Numbered from the stretch's first letter, positions 8,002 through 17,902 are shown. The stretch is 64,000 bases of DNA from Methylotenera sp. (GCA_030682715.1 JAUXNQ010000012.1:1-64000); one strand, 5' to 3'. Made by a program: numbers and translations. The notes: generated by a model not told the origin, from the letters alone.

Positions 8002-9621
8002 ATGTTATTGCACCAGCCTACCGTTGATGCCTTGATTGACAGCATGATCCCGAGCGCCGATGAGGTTCAGTCGCGTAAGGATTTTCTTGAGTTCAACGAG
8101 CAAGACTCTCAGCTACTTAAAGAGCTGGGGCCTTTGCTTGCGCCACTTGAAGATACCTTTGCCAATTTACTATATCAGCATTTAGATGCTCACCCACAAA
8201 TCGTTGCTAGTCTTAGCAATCCTGAGCAGTTGTCACAGCTTAAACAAAAACAACGAGAATATTTTAAACAGGTCTTTGCTGGCGATTATGGCCCAGACTA
8301 TATCAAAAGTCGCTTGCGTGTTGGCATCACTTATCAGCAAATAGGTTTAGAGCCGCGCTGGTATCTAGGAGCATACAGCAAATACTTATCTTGGGTGCTC
8401 CCAGAAGTGATGCGCTTAGTAGATAACGATGCTGAACGTTTTTTAGCATATTCAAAAGCGATTACCAAAATCGCCATGTTCGATTCCGAACTTTCTCTAT
8501 CTGCTTATTTCCATGCTGATCATGAAATGTTACGCCTGCTCGCGCAAGTGTTTGAAAGTAATCTAGAAGCGGTGATCATCGCTGACGTGAAGGGCCATAT
8601 GCTGCACGCTAATAAATCGGTGGCTAAAATTACAGGGTATGCTTCAGAAACGCTGATTGGCACATCGATGCAAAACCTGTTAGCAGAACTGGAGCCAACG
8701 CTATATCAGGATTTGTGGACGACAGTCATTGGTGGCGGCCAGTGGCAAGGTGAAATCTGGTTAAAGAATAAGCAGGGTGATGATTACTTGGCATGGATGA
8801 ATATGAATGCCGTTAAAGATGCGGCTGGAAAAGTAACGCAGGTGATTGCTGAGTTTTCTGATATTACTGCCTTTAAACAAACACAGGAAGCATTGGTCGA
8901 GCGTACAGAGGAGCTTGCTAACTCCAATCGTGAGCTAGAGCAGTTTGCCTATGTTGCATCACATGATTTACAAGAACCTTTGCGCATGGTGGCTAGCTAT
9001 ACACAGTTGTTGGCAAGGCGATATAAAGATAAGCTGGATCAGGATGCAAACGAATTTATCGGTTATGCGGTAGATGGCGCTACGCGCATGCAGGCGCTGA
9101 TTATTGATTTGCTGACCATGTCTCGCATTGGCACGCATGGTAAGCGGATGGAGCTTTGTGACACTTCAGTTGCCTTAGAGCGCGCGGTGTCTAATTTGCG
9201 TCTGGCGATAGAGGAGTCAGGCGCTGTCGTTAACCGTGACCCTATGCCTAGGATAGAGGCGGATGTTTCGCAACTCACGCAGTTGTTCCAGAATTTAATT
9301 GGAAACGGTATTAAATTTCGTGGAGACACTTCACCCATCATCCATGTAGGTGCCGAGAAAAAAGAGGGTGAGTGGTTATTTTCAGTACGTGATAACGGGA
9401 TAGGGATCGCGCCAGATTTTTTTGAGCGTATTTTTATTATATTTCAACGCTTGCATGGTAAACATGAGTATCCAGGTACGGGGATTGGGCTGTCTGTATG
9501 CAAGAAAATTGTAGAGCGGCACGGTGGAAAAATTTGGATAGAATCTGAAGTGGGCAAGGGCGCAGTTTTTTATTTTACCTTACCTATACATCATGGGGAA
9601 AGGAAACATCATGGAGAGTGA
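8002..9621 (+). CDS. Protoglobin-PAS sensor histidine kinase
   Basis: A 539-residue soluble hybrid sensor. Residues about 1-165 match the globin-coupled sensor (protoglobin) fold, including [20 protein letters not shown], where the usual proximal heme His is Tyr. A PAS domain follows (about 180-300). Next comes a HisKA-type dimerisation helix with the phospho-acceptor in [13 protein letters not shown], then an ATPase domain with [14 protein letters not shown] and [11 protein letters not shown]. The listed ORF begins with GTG 7990, but GGGAG at 7992-7996 sits five bases before ATG 8002, so ATG 8002 is the better start. It is the first gene after the c-di-GMP riboswitch, and its end overlaps the response regulator gene. 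Its partners are probably the REC proteins that follow. Confidence 0.88.
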   Translation: MLLHQPTVDALIDSMIPSADEVQSRKDFLEFNEQDSQLLKELGPLLAPLEDTFANLLYQHLDAHPQIVASLSNPEQLSQLKQKQREYFKQVFAGDYGPDYIKSRLRVGITYQQIGLEPRWYLGAYSKYLSWVLPEVMRLVDNDAERFLAYSKAITKIAMFDSELSLSAYFHADHEMLRLLAQVFESNLEAVIIADVKGHMLHANKSVAKITGYASETLIGTSMQNLLAELEPTLYQDLWTTVIGGGQWQGEIWLKNKQGDDYLAWMNMNAVKDAAGKVTQVIAEFSDITAFKQTQEALVERTEELANSNRELEQFAYVASHDLQEPLRMVASYTQLLARRYKDKLDQDANEFIGYAVDGATRMQALIIDLLTMSRIGTHGKRMELCDTSVALERAVSNLRLAIEESGAVVNRDPMPRIEADVSQLTQLFQNLIGNGIKFRGDTSPIIHVGAEKKEGEWLFSVRDNGIGIAPDFFERIFIIFQRLHGKHEYPGTGIGLSVCKKIVERHGGKIWIESEVGKGAVFYFTLPIHHGERKHHGE

Positions 9622-10063
9622 AGTGGGCAGACAGGTTGAATTTTTATTGGCTGAGGATAATCCCGGTGACGTTAGACTAACGCAGGAAGCATTGCGTGAA
9701 AGTAAGATAAGCAATAATCTTAATGTGGTTAAAGATGGCGTGGAAGCCTTGGCGTTCTTGCGTAAAGAAGGTCAATATGCAGATGCACCGACCCCTGATG
9801 TTGTATTGCTTGATCTTAACTTACCTAAAAAAGATGGACGCGAGGTGTTGGCTGAAATTAAATCAGACCCTCAACTTAAACGCATTCCAGTGGTAATCGT
9901 CACTTCTTCTGAAGCGGAAAAAGATATTCTGCGCACTTACGATTTACATGCAAATTGCTACGTAAGTAAACCTGTGGATTTAGACCAGTTTATTAAAGTG
10001 ATTCAGGCGATTGAAAGTTTTTGGCTGACTATTGTTAAATTACCATCGGACATTAAAGACTAA
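9611..10063 (+). CDS. Rcp1-like single-domain response regulator
   Basis: A 150-residue stand-alone REC domain. It shows the acidic pocket (LAEDNPGD), the phospho-acceptor Asp ([13 protein letters not shown]), the switch Thr/Ser ([11 protein letters not shown]) and Lys (YVSKPVD). The form with EDNPGD and KKDGREVL is that of Rcp1-like regulators that pair with phytochrome-type histidine kinases. ATG 9611 is preferred over 9593 because AGGAA lies six bases upstream. It overlaps the kinase gene by 11 bases, so the two are translationally linked. There is no output domain, so it may act as a phosphorelay shuttle or by protein contact. Confidence 0.9.
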   Translation: MESEVGRQVEFLLAEDNPGDVRLTQEALRESKISNNLNVVKDGVEALAFLRKEGQYADAPTPDVVLLDLNLPKKDGREVLAEIKSDPQLKRIPVVIVTSSEAEKDILRTYDLHANCYVSKPVDLDQFIKVIQAIESFWLTIVKLPSDIKD

Positions 10064-10081
10064 TTGTGTAAAGGAGGTTCT

Positions 10082-11812
10082 ATGAGTAGCACGGCACTGA
10101 CCATCTTGCTTGTTGAGGATAATCCAGGAGATATTCGCTTGGTAAGAGATCTGTTGGCCGCTGATCAAAGTGAAAGTTTTACTTTAGTGACGGCGGATCG
10201 CCAAGAGACTGCGTTGGCTATCTTGGATAGTCAGGATATTACAGCGATATTACTTGATTTAGAGTTACCAGATGGCAGTGGTCTTAATACGCTATTGAGA
10301 ATACATGCTAACGCGCCTAGCATACCGATTGTTGTGCTGAGCAGTACTGCCGACGAGAGTCTTGCAGTGAGATCGGTGCAGCAGGGTGCTCAGGATTTTC
10401 TGGTAAAGGGTTATGTTGATGCACACCAGCTGACGCGTTCTTTGCGTTATGCGATTGAGCGTAAGCGAACGGAAGAGCGGTTAAATCACCTTGCTCATCA
10501 TGATAGTTTAACTGGCTTATCTAACCGCAAGCATTTTTACGATACCCTTAAAAATTCAGTTGCTTTAGCACGCAGGCACGAAACCAAGCTGGCATTGTTG
10601 CTGCTTGATCTGAATGGATTTAAGTCTATTAATGACACCTTAGGTCATTATGTTGGTGATTTGCTGTTGCAGGGCGTTGCCCATCGCTTGCGTGAATGTA
10701 TGCGCGAAACGGATTGTGTAGCCAGAATTGGTGGTGATGAATTCACCATGATATTGACTGACATACAGGATGAAGAGGATGTTATTGCCGCAACTAGCAA
10801 AATTATGGAAGCGGTAGGACGTCCTTTTCTGATCGATGGGCGTGCATTAGATGTTGGCGTTAGTATCGGCATTGGCATTTACCCTACAGATGCTGATAAC
10901 TTGGAGTCTTTAGTACGAAATGCTGATGTTGCGATGTATCAGGCAAAAGCAGATACTGGTATACAAAATACTTACCGATTCTTCTCGGCCAGTATGAATG
11001 ACAGGGCCACCGAAGATCGTGTGTTGCTAAGTGAGTTAGCGACCGCGATAGCGGAAGGCGAATTTGTGATTAACTACCAACCCCAAGTGGATGTAAAAAC
11101 TGGCCAAATTAATGGGATGGAGTCATTGTTGCGCTGGCAACACCCGACACGTGGTTTATTGTTACCAGGTGCGTTCATGACTGTATTGGAGAGTTCTCCA
11201 CTTATTTTAGATGTTGGCTTATGGGTGTTGCGTAACGTATGCGCACAAGGCAAAACGTGGCGTGAGTCCTCTGATGTGCCTTTGGTGCTGTCTGTCAATC
11301 TATCGTCACGACAATTGCTCCAGAGTGACTTTGCAGAGCAGGTTGCTAAGGTGTTGGCTGAAACAGGCTTGGCGCCCGATTGCTTAGAACTTGATATCTC
11401 TGAGCATGCATTATGGGAAGACGAAGCGTGTGCTTTTAAACAAGTGACAAAGCTTAATCAATTAGGGGTGAGGTTAGCCCTTGATAACTTTGGTAACGGT
11501 CGCGCTTCATTTTATTACCTACGCAAGTTTCCTTTCCACGCGATTAAGCTGGATCGTAGACTTACGCAAGCAGCTTCTGCCACGACCGATGGCGCCGATA
11601 TAGCGCGTGCCGTGATTCAGGTGGCGCATGTATTCCGTATGAAAGGTTTGGCGGGTGGGGTAGAGACGGCAGCACAACTCGACACTTTGCGTAATCTTGC
11701 TTATGACGATGCTCAGGGCTATCTGTATTGTCATCCATTACCTTCTGACGCTGCCACAGCATTGCTCGAACGTGGGCAACATCTGGGTCCAATTGCGGTA
11801 GCATCAGCATGA
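10082..11812 (+). CDS. REC-GGDEF-EAL protein with degenerate EAL domain
   Basis: A 576-residue protein: REC (about 5-125, phospho-acceptor in ILLDLELPDG), GGDEF (about 140-300) and EAL-like (about 315-565). The cyclase site ARIGGDEF and the inhibitory RETD five residues before it are intact. The EAL domain has ESL instead of EAL, LALDNFGNG instead of DDFGTG, KLDRRL instead of KIDQSF, and AGGVET instead of AEGVET. At least one metal ligand and the glutamate of AEGVE are lost, so it should not hydrolyse c-di-GMP. The TTG at 10064 is rejected as start because a perfect AAGGAGGT lies at 10071-10078 before ATG 10082. It is co-transcribed with the kinase and regulator and is probably a phosphorylation-controlled diguanylate cyclase. 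Confidence 0.9.
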   Translation: MSSTALTILLVEDNPGDIRLVRDLLAADQSESFTLVTADRQETALAILDSQDITAILLDLELPDGSGLNTLLRIHANAPSIPIVVLSSTADESLAVRSVQQGAQDFLVKGYVDAHQLTRSLRYAIERKRTEERLNHLAHHDSLTGLSNRKHFYDTLKNSVALARRHETKLALLLLDLNGFKSINDTLGHYVGDLLLQGVAHRLRECMRETDCVARIGGDEFTMILTDIQDEEDVIAATSKIMEAVGRPFLIDGRALDVGVSIGIGIYPTDADNLESLVRNADVAMYQAKADTGIQNTYRFFSASMNDRATEDRVLLSELATAIAEGEFVINYQPQVDVKTGQINGMESLLRWQHPTRGLLLPGAFMTVLESSPLILDVGLWVLRNVCAQGKTWRESSDVPLVLSVNLSSRQLLQSDFAEQVAKVLAETGLAPDCLELDISEHALWEDEACAFKQVTKLNQLGVRLALDNFGNGRASFYYLRKFPFHAIKLDRRLTQAASATTDGADIARAVIQVAHVFRMKGLAGGVETAAQLDTLRNLAYDDAQGYLYCHPLPSDAATALLERGQHLGPIAVASA

Positions 11813-13854
11813 AAATACTACTGGTAGAAGATAATCAAGGTGATGCGCGGCTCCTAGAGATTATGCTGCGTGAGGTACAGACAGCATGTACGCTCACACA
11901 TGCGGATACCTTAGGAAAAGCCATCTCGCATGCATGCTTAATGCAGTTCGATATTATTTTGCTTGATTTATCACTACCAGACTCGCAAGGCAGTAGTACC
12001 TTTTGGAGTTTGCATGAAGTCGTGTCAGACGTTCCTATTGTGGTGATGACAGGCCATGATGATGAAGTGCTGGCGAATGAGTTAGCACAGGCGGGGGCGC
12101 AAGACTACTTGGTGAAAGGTAGTGTGGATGGACGTTGGCTATTGCGTGTGATGCGATATGCCATTGAGCGTAAGCGCGCTGAGCTTCAATTGCGCCAGAG
12201 CGAGGCTAAAGTACGTGCCCTGTATGAGGCTGTACCAGATTTACTCTTGTTTCTTGATTTAGAAGGCCGCTTCTTAGAGTGTAAACCTGCTAAAGATTTT
12301 CAAACGCATATTGAGCCTGAGCATTTCTTAGGCAAAACGATACACGAGGCATTGCCACAGGAGGTTGCCGATCAGGCGATGGTCTGTTTGGAAAAAGCCG
12401 TTGATGGTAAAGGGATTGCCTCTTTTGAATACCAGATGACCATGTCTCACGGTGTTTCTAACTACGAATCTCGTTTTATTCGAGCCAGTGAAGAGCAGGT
12501 GTTGTGTATTGTGCGAGATATCAGCGAGAGTAAACGCACGCAACAGCAGTTACATTTTCTTGCACACTATGACACCCTGACAGGGTTACCTAATCGCCTA
12601 TTGTTTAATGAAAGTCTGCAACAAGCGCAGACGCATGCTAATCGCACGAGTGACACAATTGCGGTAATGTTTATCGATCTTGACCGATTCAAAAATATCA
12701 ATGACACATTAGGCCATGGTATCGGCGATAAACTCCTGCAACAAGTCAGTAATCGTATTGCACTTTGTATCCGTGAGTCAGATACCGTCGCGAGAATGGG
12801 TGGTGACGAGTTTGCTGTCGTTCTTGTAAACGTGCGAGAAGAAAGGGATGCTGCGGTAGTGGCAGAAAAGATTATCGATACATTGTGCTTACCGTTTGTG
12901 GTCGGTGACCATGAGGTGTTTGTTGGCGCCAGTATTGGTATCACACTTTATCGTCCTGGTCATGATGATCGAGATGTATTGTTAGAAAAAGCGGATGTGG
13001 CGATGTACCACGCGAAGGATCGCGGCCGTAATAATTACCAGTTTTATTCTTCAGAGATGGATGCAGTTGCTTACGAGCGTTTGGTGATGGAAAATCACTT
13101 GCGTCACGCGTTAGATCGCAATGAATTTGTTTTATATTACCAGCCGCAAATCGCAGTTGAAGGTGGCAGTGTCACTGCAGTTGAAGCCTTGTTACGATGG
13201 CAGCATCCTGAGCGCGGCTTGGTCGCACCAGGTGAATTTATTTCACTGCTTGAGGAAAGTGGTTTAATTGTTCCCGTTGGTAAGTGGGTGCTAAAGACCT
13301 CATGTCAACAAGGGCGCGCTTGGTATGATGCAGGTACGCCCGTGCGTGTGGCTGTTAATCTTTCTGTGCGCCAGTTTAAACACCCAGGCCTTGTGGCGGA
13401 TATTGCAGAGACTTTGGCCGAAAGTGGGCTGCCGCCAGAGCTGTTGGAGTTGGAGCTCACCGAAAGTATGTTTATGGACAGTGCGACTGGTGATGTTAAC
13501 AAACTCATACAGCTTAAAGCTTTGGGTGTATCTCTCGCCATTGATGACTTTGGTAGCGGTGCATCATCTCTTGCTTATCTTAAAGACTTCCCAGTAGATA
13601 CGCTTAAGATATGTCAGTCTTTTGTGCTGAACCTGCCTCATAATAATGATGATAGTGCAATTGCCAGTGCTGTACTTGGTTTAGCGCAAGCGATGAACTT
13701 CACTAGTATTGCTGAAGGTGTTGAGAATGATCAACAGGCTGATTTCTTGCGAGAGCGGCGTTGCGATTATTTCCAAGGCTTCCTATTTAGTAAACCTTTG
13801 CCAGTAGAAGAGTTGAATCTGCTGTTAAACGGCGGCAAACTGTCCGGCAGTTAG
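11809..13854 (+). CDS. REC-PAS-GGDEF-EAL cyclic-di-GMP enzyme
   Basis: A 681-residue protein with REC (1-120, Asp in IILLDLSLPDSQG), PAS (about 130-245), GGDEF (about 250-410; ARMGGDEF with inhibitory RESD) and EAL (about 420-675). EAL residues appear retained: VEALLRW, VNLSVRQF, ELTESM, IDDFGSG, the Lys of LKICQSF and AEGVEN. The usual KID reads KIC. The start overlaps the previous stop as ATGA, so the gene is the fourth in the riboswitch operon. It may make or degrade c-di-GMP under control of its receiver domain, which would feed back on the operon leader. A strong palindrome 38 bases after the stop may end the operon. Confidence 0.92.
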   Translation: MKILLVEDNQGDARLLEIMLREVQTACTLTHADTLGKAISHACLMQFDIILLDLSLPDSQGSSTFWSLHEVVSDVPIVVMTGHDDEVLANELAQAGAQDYLVKGSVDGRWLLRVMRYAIERKRAELQLRQSEAKVRALYEAVPDLLLFLDLEGRFLECKPAKDFQTHIEPEHFLGKTIHEALPQEVADQAMVCLEKAVDGKGIASFEYQMTMSHGVSNYESRFIRASEEQVLCIVRDISESKRTQQQLHFLAHYDTLTGLPNRLLFNESLQQAQTHANRTSDTIAVMFIDLDRFKNINDTLGHGIGDKLLQQVSNRIALCIRESDTVARMGGDEFAVVLVNVREERDAAVVAEKIIDTLCLPFVVGDHEVFVGASIGITLYRPGHDDRDVLLEKADVAMYHAKDRGRNNYQFYSSEMDAVAYERLVMENHLRHALDRNEFVLYYQPQIAVEGGSVTAVEALLRWQHPERGLVAPGEFISLLEESGLIVPVGKWVLKTSCQQGRAWYDAGTPVRVAVNLSVRQFKHPGLVADIAETLAESGLPPELLELELTESMFMDSATGDVNKLIQLKALGVSLAIDDFGSGASSLAYLKDFPVDTLKICQSFVLNLPHNNDDSAIASAVLGLAQAMNFTSIAEGVENDQQADFLRERRCDYFQGFLFSKPLPVEELNLLLNGGKLSGS

Positions 13855-13892
13855 ATCCATTCAATTATAAATAATCACGTTTTATTAACTCC

Positions 13893-13928
13893 TAATACCT
13901 AAACTTTTAGTATAAAGTTTAGGTATTA
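13893..13928 (+). terminator. Perfect 15-bp palindrome after the signalling operon
   Basis: TAATACCTAAACTTT-tagtat-AAAGTTTAGGTATTA is a perfect 15-bp stem with a 6-base loop. It is AT-rich and followed by a few T residues. It can act as a terminator for the upstream operon. It ends 13 bases before the ATG of the next gene and could also cover that gene's ribosome binding region or be an operator. Confidence 0.55.
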
Positions 13929-13941
13929 ATTTAACTTAAAT

Positions 13942-14157
13942 ATGAATCCAGAAGACTTACAGCGACTAGTAACACTAGCCATGCCTTATGGAAAATATAA
14001 GGGAAAACTGATCGCCGACTTGCCTGGTAATTATTTAAATTGGTTTGCGCGAGAAGGGTTTCCAGACGGTGATTTAGGTCGATTATTACAATTAATGCAG
14101 GAAATAGACCATAATGGGTTATCGCAACTGCTTGATCCCTTGAGAAAAATGTCGTAG
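13942..14157 (+). CDS. DUF3820 small protein
   Basis: A 71-residue protein. The sequence AMPYGKYKGKLIADLPGNYLNWFAREGF followed by GDLGRLLQLM is characteristic of DUF3820, a family of small proteins of poorly known role sometimes listed as a putative quorum-sensing-regulated virulence factor fold. It is full-length for the family. No strong Shine-Dalgarno is visible because the region before the ATG is occupied by the arm of a long palindrome. The next gene starts five bases after the stop, so they may be co-transcribed. Confidence 0.8.
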   Translation: MNPEDLQRLVTLAMPYGKYKGKLIADLPGNYLNWFAREGFPDGDLGRLLQLMQEIDHNGLSQLLDPLRKMS

Positions 14158-14162
14158 AGCTT

Positions 14163-16463
14163 ATGATTAAAAAGTTATTCAATAAGCAATTTGTTATCAA
14201 TCGCTACCGACTAAGCGTTAGTCAGCTGATTATATTTCTATTGCTAACATTTTTTGCTTGTTTAATAATGCTTTCGGCTACCAAAGCTGAAGATACCCTC
14301 AGAATAAATAGCCATTATGGACAAGTTATACTGACGCCTAATGAAGCTGCCTGGCTTAAAAACAACCAAAACATTCATGTAGCAGTTAAACATGGGTGGA
14401 TGCCCATTGAGTTCAAGTCTGAAGGTAGTAAGCTTAGAGGCATCAGTGTAGATTACCTCCAAGCGCTAAGTAACGTTTTTAATGTTAACTTTGTTCCTTT
14501 GGACTACTCCGAAAATATAAGCCCATTTTCAGTTGAAATCATTTCTGGTATTACTGGCAATAGTGTCAAACATCAAGAATTTAGAATACAACCTTATCCG
14601 TTTTTAACTTATCAATTTGCAATTTATGTCAATAAAAATCTAAAGGATGGTCAGAAAATTGTCTCGATGGACGATTTAAATGATAAACGGGTTGCTGTAT
14701 TTAAAAATGGTCCTATTGCAAAACAAATCGCAGAAAGTTATCCAGAAATTAAGTTGTTGTATGTTGATATAGCAGATGAAGCGTTTGAAGAGCTCCGTTT
14801 GGGTCATATTGATGCGTACATCGGTAATCAAATCATTATTGATTATCATCTAATTGTACATCGATTAAATTTTGTAGAAAAAGCAGGGATGACCCCATTT
14901 AGTTCAACAGTATCAATGGCGGTTAGAGATGATCTTCCTGAGTTAGCCTCAATCTTAAATAAAGGTCTGCAGGTTATTGGTACCAACAACCAAGAGATAC
15001 TTGAGAATTGGAACATTTCAGAAAGTAAATATGACCGTTGGATGTTGCCAATAGTCATCGTTGTTTGTATTACGTTAATTTGGGCGGGTATTAGGATATT
15101 TAGATTGAAACAATCTATGAGGATTCAAAATCAAGCAGCGCAAAAGACGATATGGCATCAAGCCAATTATGACTATTTAACAGATTTGCCAAACCGCCAC
15201 TTGTTAGATAGCCGATTAAAGCAGGCGATGGATAAAGCTGATCAGTCGTTGTCACCAATAGGTATCCTATTTATTGATTTAGACAATTTCAAACATGTCA
15301 ATGATACTGCGGGCCATTCGATTGGGGATATGCTCATTAAAGAAGCGGCTGCAAGAGTGACTCGGTGCGTTCGGTCTTATGACACAACCGCACGATTTGG
15401 TGGTGATGAATTTATGGTTATCATGTCTGATTTTGATAACGAACAGGCACTGGAGAAAACCTCACAGAAAATACTGGCTGAAATTCAAAAGCCATTTGAA
15501 ATTGATGGTGAGCTATTTTATATATCAGCAAGTATCGGCCTTACTATCTATCCAAACGATACTTCAAATCCCGAAGCGTTATTTAGCTACGCGGATCAAG
15601 CCATGTATGAGGCTAAGAAGTTAGGTCGTAATCGATTCCAGTTTTTTAAAGCATCTATGCAATTTGACTCTATTAATAGACTGGCATTAATAAACGACTT
15701 AAGAGACGCTATCGCTTATCGACAGTTTGAACTTTATTATCAGCCGATCATGAGTTTGGGCACACAACAGGTGTTAAAAGCAGAGGCATTAATCAGATGG
15801 AATCATCCGATAAAAGGCATGATTAACCCACTGGAATTTATTTCAGTTGCCGAAGAGACTGGATTAATCGATGAAATAGGTACCTGGGTGTTCAATCAGG
15901 CACTACATGATATTAAGCTTCTGCATACACAATATTCATTAGACTTTCAAATCAGTGTGAATGTTTCTCCTCATCAATTTATTGAGTCAGAGCGATTATT
16001 AGCTTGGAAAGACTTATTGGCTAGTGAGGGTGTCGAAGGTCGTAGCATTTGTATTGAAATTACGGAGGGCTTATTGCTGCACCCCAGTATGTCTGTTGTC
16101 AATACAATATCTGCTTTACGAGAATCTGGTGTCCAGTTCTCTATTGATGATTTTGGTACTGGCTATTCTGCACTTGCATATTTAAATAAGTTTGAAATTG
16201 AGTATGTAAAAATAGATCAATCGTTTACTCAAAATCTTCAACCAAATAATTACGATGCCATTCTTTGTGAGGCCATCATTAGTATGGCGCATAAACTTGG
16301 GATGAAAGTGATTGCTGAAGGTGTTGAAACAGAGGCACAACAAAACTTATTAAACAGTTTTGAGTGTGATTATGGGCAAGGCTATTTGATTGCTAGACCC
16401 AAACCTTTTACAGAATTTATACAATTTTTATTCGAAATGCGAAATCAACAGTCATTAAATTAA
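14163..16463 (+). CDS. Periplasmic SBP-type sensor-GGDEF-EAL membrane protein
   Basis: A 766-residue inner-membrane protein. An N-terminal helix (about 20-42) is followed by a periplasmic solute-binding-like domain (SBP_bac_3/PBPb type, about 60-290), a second helix (MLPIVIVVCITLIWAGI, about 298-317), GGDEF (about 335-495) and EAL (about 505-755). The cyclase motif ARFGGDEF and inhibitory RSYD are intact, as are EALIRW, ITEG, IDDFGTG, KIDQSF and AEGVET. It probably converts binding of an amino-acid-like or other small periplasmic ligand into a change in c-di-GMP. It lies directly after the DUF3820 gene. Confidence 0.9.
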   Translation: MIKKLFNKQFVINRYRLSVSQLIIFLLLTFFACLIMLSATKAEDTLRINSHYGQVILTPNEAAWLKNNQNIHVAVKHGWMPIEFKSEGSKLRGISVDYLQALSNVFNVNFVPLDYSENISPFSVEIISGITGNSVKHQEFRIQPYPFLTYQFAIYVNKNLKDGQKIVSMDDLNDKRVAVFKNGPIAKQIAESYPEIKLLYVDIADEAFEELRLGHIDAYIGNQIIIDYHLIVHRLNFVEKAGMTPFSSTVSMAVRDDLPELASILNKGLQVIGTNNQEILENWNISESKYDRWMLPIVIVVCITLIWAGIRIFRLKQSMRIQNQAAQKTIWHQANYDYLTDLPNRHLLDSRLKQAMDKADQSLSPIGILFIDLDNFKHVNDTAGHSIGDMLIKEAAARVTRCVRSYDTTARFGGDEFMVIMSDFDNEQALEKTSQKILAEIQKPFEIDGELFYISASIGLTIYPNDTSNPEALFSYADQAMYEAKKLGRNRFQFFKASMQFDSINRLALINDLRDAIAYRQFELYYQPIMSLGTQQVLKAEALIRWNHPIKGMINPLEFISVAEETGLIDEIGTWVFNQALHDIKLLHTQYSLDFQISVNVSPHQFIESERLLAWKDLLASEGVEGRSICIEITEGLLLHPSMSVVNTISALRESGVQFSIDDFGTGYSALAYLNKFEIEYVKIDQSFTQNLQPNNYDAILCEAIISMAHKLGMKVIAEGVETEAQQNLLNSFECDYGQGYLIARPKPFTEFIQFLFEMRNQQSLN

Positions 16464-16472
16464 TTTGCGTTT

Positions 16473-16498
16473 TTGATTTAAAAAATGCTTTAAATCAA
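16473..16498. promoter_or_regulatory. 10-bp perfect palindrome upstream of nnrS
   Basis: TTGATTTAAA-aaatgc-TTTAAATCAA is a perfect 10-bp inverted repeat 62 bases before the nnrS start and 10 bases after the preceding stop. It could be a terminator hairpin for the upstream gene or a regulator site. The TTGAT/ATCAA ends resemble FNR/NNR half-sites, but the spacing is wrong for a classical 14-bp box. Confidence 0.4.
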
Positions 16499-16559
16499 TT
16501 TAATAATATTTAAGTTAAGCTAGGATAGGCTTTATTTCTTAATTAAAGGCATCAGCACG

Positions 16560-17765
16560 ATGGCTATTGTCCAAATCCAGATGCATCAGTCGAACTCAAC
16601 TAAGGGTTGTGCCTTATTCAACCTTGGTTTTCGCCCCTTCTTTTTAGGCGCAGGTATTTTTGCCATTGTATCCATTGTTTGGTGGATGTTGATTTACAGC
16701 TCGCACAGTTTTGTGCAAATTCATTCGATTACCAGTGCCCAGTGGCATGCACATGAAATGCTATATGGCTATAGCTTGGCTGTGGTTGCAGGCTTCTTAT
16801 TAACCGCAGTAAAAAATTGGACTGGCATACAAACGCTTCATGGGAAGCCATTGATGGGTTTATTTGCATTGTGGGTTGGCGCGCGCGTACTGTTTTTGTT
16901 TGGTACAAGTTTGATGCTGTGGGCTGCAATCGTAGATTTATTATTCGGTTTAGTGTTGATTCTATCCATTAGCCAGCCGATCATCCGTGCAAAGCAATGG
17001 CCTCAGCTTGCGGTAGTAGCTAAGGTATCCTTGCTGTGGACAGGCAATGTGGTTTTTTACTTAGGTTACTATGGCGTATTGCAGGATGGCATGCTGTACG
17101 CAATTAACGGCGCTGTTTTATTGCTGGTGAGTTTAATTTTGATGATAGGTCGCCGCGTGATTCCATTCTTTATTGAGCGCGGTGTGCAAGAAAAAATAAA
17201 AATTCAACATCATAAGTGGTTAGATATCACCATTTTAGTGACATTTCTTGCTTTGTTTATCAATGAGATTTTTTATAGAAACCCTCAATTAACACCCTAT
17301 TTGGCTTGCGGCTTGTTTCTAATCAATGGTTATCGTTTGTATCATTGGCATACCCGTGGTATATGGCGTGTGCCATTGCTATGGAGTTTATATTTATCTG
17401 CATGGATGATTAATGTAGGCTTTTTGGTTTATGGCGTGCAAGCTTTGTTTTCAATTCCTCTTGTATTGGTGATGCATCTCTTTACGATAGGCGGGATAGG
17501 TCTAATGAGTATCGCGATGATGGCGCGAGTAGCATTGGGCCATACAGGGCGTGATATCAGAAAATCATCTATCTGGCTGGTGTTGGCTTTTATTGCCATT
17601 ATATTGAGCCTGCTGTTTCGTGTATTCGCGCCTATGCTAGACATGCAGCTTTACTCTAGTTGGATTTTTGTTTCAGCGCTCTTTTGGATACTTGGTTTTG
17701 TAGTTTTTGTGTGGATTTATACGCCTATATTGGTAAAACCTAGAGTTGACGGTGCTCCTGGTTAA
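16560..17765 (+). CDS. nnrS: NnrS family heme-copper membrane protein
   Basis: A 401-residue polytopic membrane protein with about 12 hydrophobic helices. The opening FNLGFRPFFLGAGIFA and the WHAHEMLYGY motif are hallmarks of NnrS. NnrS proteins bind heme and copper and help cells resist nitric oxide and nitrosative stress. AAAGG lies nine bases before the ATG. No denitrification genes are in the window, so the role here is probably NO tolerance. It converges on the DUF4186 gene. Confidence 0.9.
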   Translation: MAIVQIQMHQSNSTKGCALFNLGFRPFFLGAGIFAIVSIVWWMLIYSSHSFVQIHSITSAQWHAHEMLYGYSLAVVAGFLLTAVKNWTGIQTLHGKPLMGLFALWVGARVLFLFGTSLMLWAAIVDLLFGLVLILSISQPIIRAKQWPQLAVVAKVSLLWTGNVVFYLGYYGVLQDGMLYAINGAVLLLVSLILMIGRRVIPFFIERGVQEKIKIQHHKWLDITILVTFLALFINEIFYRNPQLTPYLACGLFLINGYRLYHWHTRGIWRVPLLWSLYLSAWMINVGFLVYGVQALFSIPLVLVMHLFTIGGIGLMSIAMMARVALGHTGRDIRKSSIWLVLAFIAIILSLLFRVFAPMLDMQLYSSWIFVSALFWILGFVVFVWIYTPILVKPRVDGAPG

Positions 17766-17902
17766 TTATTTCTTCAAAAGTGATGTTTTTGTTTGATGAT
17801 GAATTACAGGGGTTAATTTTTTAAGCCCAGTACTTAGTTTTGGCTCTCACTGTTTTGGCTTTTTCTGAACGATTACCCAAGAGGTTTATCATTAGTGACG
17901 AA

